10,842 nt of DNA, from positions 7,120-17,961 of the forward strand of contig JAAAVE010000167.1 of the NCBI GenBank assembly GCA_015679605.1, written 5' to 3'. Positions 7,820 to 10,842 of the stretch are shown one piece after another. The stretch comes from Podila epigama (taxonomy: Eukaryota; Mortierellomycota; Mortierellomycetes; Mortierellales; Mortierellaceae). Position numbers and translations under genes: made by a program. Within the stretch, counting starts at the first letter, position 1. The number at the start of each line of letters is the position of its first letter. The notes beneath the pieces were generated by a model that searched no databases, was not told the DNA's origin, and saw only the letters and a list, made by a program, of their open reading frames with translations.

Positions 7820-9654
7820 CTATTGCTCATTCCCTTTGCCATCTTCAGGAATGATATCGTCGTCGTTGTCACCGTCGCTGTCACCGCTCTCGTCATCATT
7901 GCCATCGTCTTCTTCACCGATATCATTACCGTCGGTATCTCCCTTGAGGTCAGAACAAAGACTTTCGGAATCGTCAGCAACACTATTCGCAACACTGCTC
8001 GACCCACTCGTGGTTGCCATGGTCGCTGAGGGTCGTCCTTTGCCCTGGTCGCCGTACTTTGCTTTCCATGCTTCAGTTCCTCGGCGAATCCGCTGTTTCT
8101 CTTCAAGCTTTCGTTGTGGAATGACTTTGAGAAACGCCTCTTTCCAGTCCCCACATTCTATAAACTGTAGAAGAATCTCAAAAACTAGATACAAGATCAA
8201 TCGTCAAACACTGTAGAGGACTCTTATTGTGAGAAAACTTGTGATGGGGTTGTTCATAACCACGTTGTTACACATACCTTGGTTCACAGTGAGAATACGT
8301 CTGCTGGACATTTGGATATAGTCGCCAATTGGCAACTGCGCCGTTTCAAGACCCATTTTCTCGGCCTTCTCCTGGCACAATCTAGGGAACCGGTTCTTAT
8401 CTACAATACCGCCCAAGACATAGCAGGTCCCTGGATCCAAGTGGGTGATAGTGTTTGGCGAGTCGGCGCTGAGATAGACAACCTTTTTGACCGCAGGAAC
8501 GGTTGCTAGTTTTTCTTCCTTCATTTGACGCTCCAGCTCTAGAGCACTATAATCGGGTTTCAAAGTGGTGTCTGACGACGCAGATAACTGTGCATCTTTA
8601 TCCTGCGACGTAACCGATGGTGAGAGTTCAGCTGGTAGGGAGGATTGTGAACTTGTGTTCTCTTTCTCCGCGCCACGTGGACAAGACTGTTCCTGCTCAG
8701 TAGACTCTAGTCCTGGGTTTGAGGCGGCTGTCGTTGCAGCAGCTTCCAAAACCTTAGCCTTCACTGCTTCAGATTTTGCGGAAATTTTCTTCTGAAGCTC
8801 CTTCAACCCTTTTATACGCTCTGTTCCAGGGATCTCTTCTGAGGGCCAAATCGTTTCCAATCCTTCGTCATGAATCGTAAAGTTCTTCCAAAGTTCGTAC
8901 CCATTCGCACGCTTAACAAACTCATCCTTGGATGCACCTGTAAATGAGGTCAGAGCAATGTGGACAATTTTTTTACAAGTCCTGTTAAAAGAGTAGCATC
9001 GCTTGATCTGATCCACCATCGACTTGACTTCCTAAATGATACATGGAACGAGATTAGCGCGTGCGTCATAAGAATACACCATTGCTGCTTACGATAACAC
9101 AACACCAACAGAGATCCCAATGAGGTCAAGCTATTCATAGAATAGATACCTTTTCCAGCATCAGGTGGTCAAACGACATATCGATGCCGATAGTGATATT
9201 AGACTGAATCATATCAAGTTTTTGGCGCTTGGGCGGTGGGGCTAGTTTACCTGTAAGATGCAATCCATCATGTTAGCTTTCTAGTTTTCTTTCTTCAAAA
9301 AGAGTCCTGCAAGTGGGCTCCGATTTCAGATCCTTCTTTTTACTAACCCAATTCAATCGCTTCACGACGCTCCTTTTCTTTTTGCTTTCGCTTAAGTTTC
9401 TCTTGCTGCCGCATTAACGGCCTCCTTTCCAGATACTGCTGCTGTTTAAGCAGTTTCTTTGTAGCATTCCGAGAAAGTGGCTTGCCATCAGGACCAAGCA
9501 TCGGTGGTTCCCGTGGTTTCCAGAATGGATTTTTATGGACAGGCTCATTAACTATCGGATCTTGGCTCTTCACCTCTGCTGATTGTAAGGTGTCAGAGGT
9601 ATCTGTTGAATCAGCATTCGTTGCTGAGTTGGCTAATGAGGTTGTTGGATCCAT
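7820..9654 (-). CDS. TRM10: tRNA (guanine-9-N1)-methyltransferase, TRM10 family
   Basis: Exons on the minus strand: 9654-9348, 9250-9150, 9031-8278 and 8184-7820, giving 508 residues and a TAG stop. A Lys/Arg/Glu/Gln-rich N-terminal helix region (LKQQQYLERRPLMRQQEKLK and onward) is typical of Trm10. The SPOUT-type domain follows: IGIDMSFDHLM, a QIKRCYSFNR segment, LTSFTG, VVYLSADS, GTCYVLGGIVDKNR (Asp347 is the candidate catalytic residue), LPIGDYI, RRILTVNQVFEILLQF and WKEAFLKVIPQRKL. Trm10 uses S-adenosylmethionine to methylate N1 of G9 in tRNA. Two oddities: a hydrophilic insertion of about 121 residues (199-319) inside the catalytic domain just before VVYLSADS, and a very acidic C-terminal tail rich in Asp/Glu/Gly. 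Together they explain the length against about 293 aa in yeast. The ATG at 9654 has a good context (acaATGG); an in-frame ATG at 9717 would add 21 residues. Only 156 bp separate this start from the CSN5 stop. Confidence 0.92.
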
Positions 9655-9810
9655 TGTTGAACAAAAGAGGCTATTTTTGAAAACACAAAGAAAAAAATGC
9701 CTTTTTCCATCTGTCATTTCATCGTTAAGGGGACCCTTCTGAGGCGACTTTTATTATCCCCATTCAAGTGGGACATGAATGCAACGCGACTTTTTTCAAA
9801 AAGTATAGAT
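9655..9810 (-). promoter_or_regulatory. Short gap between CSN5 stop and TRM10 start
   Basis: Only 156 bp lie between the CSN5 TAA and the TRM10 ATG, so CSN5 termination and TRM10 initiation must share this stretch. An in-frame alternative TRM10 ATG lies at 9717. No core promoter element was recognised. Confidence 0.5.
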
Positions 9811-10842
9811 TTATGCACTCGACTCAGCCGACAAGATGTCGTCCTTATTTGGGTGTTGACCACCGTTGGCGCTTTTGTGTGGATCAGCGGTGAAGAGGAC
9901 ACTCTTGAGTACCTGTGAGAGCAATCCTTGGGTGGCCTCAACTGAGATCTTGTTGCTGTCCCGCGTGATCTTGGATAGCTGACTCTCCTCCTGCTTCTTC
10001 TTCTTATCTTTGCCATACGCTCCCGAGCCTCCGCCACCCATACCGCCGAACGAACCACCTGGTCGCGATGCCACCGATGCTGTCATCTGCAATTTTTCCG
10101 CCAAGTCCGACATTTGTCGCGCAGCATAGTCTCGGTTCTGATAACATGTGAACCACGAAAAAACGAACGACCTGTTAGCACTTGACATTGTACATTCCGT
10201 TTCATTCCAATACTAACAGTTGGAAAAATGAAAGAAACACGTTTGACAGGGGGGTAGGGGGCTGACGACAATATCTTACCGATAAGAGGGGTGATTGGGA
10301 CAAGGTGTTGACCCAATACTTGTTCCAGAGCTGGTCAAGCAATTGAGTATCGAGTGTTGACTTGAAGTGCGAGATTTCCAGAGGATAGTACTGTTTGCAA
10401 TGAACTCCGAAATCCTCAATTTTGCTAAGAGGAATAGTCTGGTACTCAGATGGTCCTTCATCCGGTGCTTTGTATCCCTGGTGTAGCCATAACATCGAGT
10501 AAGGTACATACGTTGTTAGATACCAGCTTGATAAATACATCTCATCAGAATACCTTGCATAACGATGAAGAAAAACAATAAGGCATAGCAAGTTTAAGCT
10601 GTTCTCACCTCAGGATATGTACGGAAAGCTCCGATCTCGACTTTTCCTGCAGAAATTGTTCTGTTGGGGTCAATCTAGAGAAGAGCATGCGAAACATTGT
10701 CAGACATAGGAAAAAGAATAGTGTTCAAGCTTTTCATCTTTTCGTGATAGACTAATCCTCGTGTACTTACGACCAAGGCGACAAAGGGGTCCTGGAACTG
10801 CTGGTTCTGCATCTGAGTGTTGACGTCGATGCCGGAGAGCCA
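9811..10842 (-). CDS. CSN5: COP9 signalosome subunit 5 (JAMM deneddylase), 3' part; 5' end outside window
   Basis: Exons visible on the minus strand: 10842-10771 (continues out of the window), 10674-10609, 10477-10280 and 10137-9811, giving 220 residues and a TAA stop. All three introns seen are phase 0. The first residues, WLSGID, are the end of the JAMM motif; the Asp codon at 10827-10825 is the metal-ligand Asp, and the two JAMM histidines lie upstream, off the window. [54 protein letters not shown] and [15 protein letters not shown] follow, all hallmark CSN5 sequence that separates it from the proteasomal paralogue Rpn11. CSN5 is the metalloprotease subunit that removes NEDD8 from cullins. 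The C-terminal part (MSDLAEKLQ through [11 protein letters not shown]) matches the helical CSN5 tail, but a Gly-rich and Lys-rich linker of about 25 residues is inserted in it. Confidence 0.95.

Noticed and set aside
7836-8216. 126-aa Ser/Pro-rich open frame on the + strand
   Set aside because: It is the antisense shadow of the TRM10 acidic tail; the low-complexity codons leave several frames open.
1-10842. tRNA or rRNA genes, transposons, CRISPR arrays, viral genes
   Set aside because: No cloverleaf, transposase or reverse-transcriptase motifs, terminal repeats or spaced direct repeats were seen on reading both strands; a covariance-model search was not possible.

Overview
The window is protein-coding DNA from an intron-rich eukaryote, most likely an early-diverging fungus of the Mortierellomycota/Mucoromycota type. 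This is inferred from three things. Introns are mostly 90-145 nt with GT-AG ends and CTAAC/TACTAAC branch sites. The triacylglycerol lipase is of the Tgl3/4/5 (DUF3336 plus patatin) type. A full COP1 ubiquitin ligase is present, a gene known from plants and animals and absent from the model yeasts. No RNA gene, transposon or CRISPR array was seen.

Layout: a Tgl3/4/5-type patatin lipase lies on the + strand (326-3294, eight exons, 697 aa). It converges, across a 273-bp T-rich gap, on a COP1 RING/coiled-coil/WD40 E3 ligase on the - strand (7316-3568, ten exons, 876 aa). Upstream of COP1 on the same strand are TRM10, the tRNA guanine-9 N1-methyltransferase (9654-7820, four exons, 508 aa), and the 3' part of CSN5, the catalytic subunit of the COP9 signalosome (10842-9811, four exons visible, 5' end outside the window). 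The gene models were assembled by hand: each junction was chosen so that the reading frame closes and conserved family sequence becomes continuous.

COP1 and CSN5 both belong to the COP/DET/FUS ubiquitin-control machinery and lie on one strand, separated only by TRM10. The lipase (lipid-droplet lipid turnover) and TRM10 (tRNA modification) have no evident functional link to them. Points worth a second look are the COP1 itself and its neighbourhood with CSN5, a 121-residue insertion in the TRM10 catalytic domain, a GC-AG intron in the lipase gene, a stop-free 99-nt intron and an alternative last 3' splice site in COP1, and G-poor repetitive leaders before the lipase and COP1 starts.
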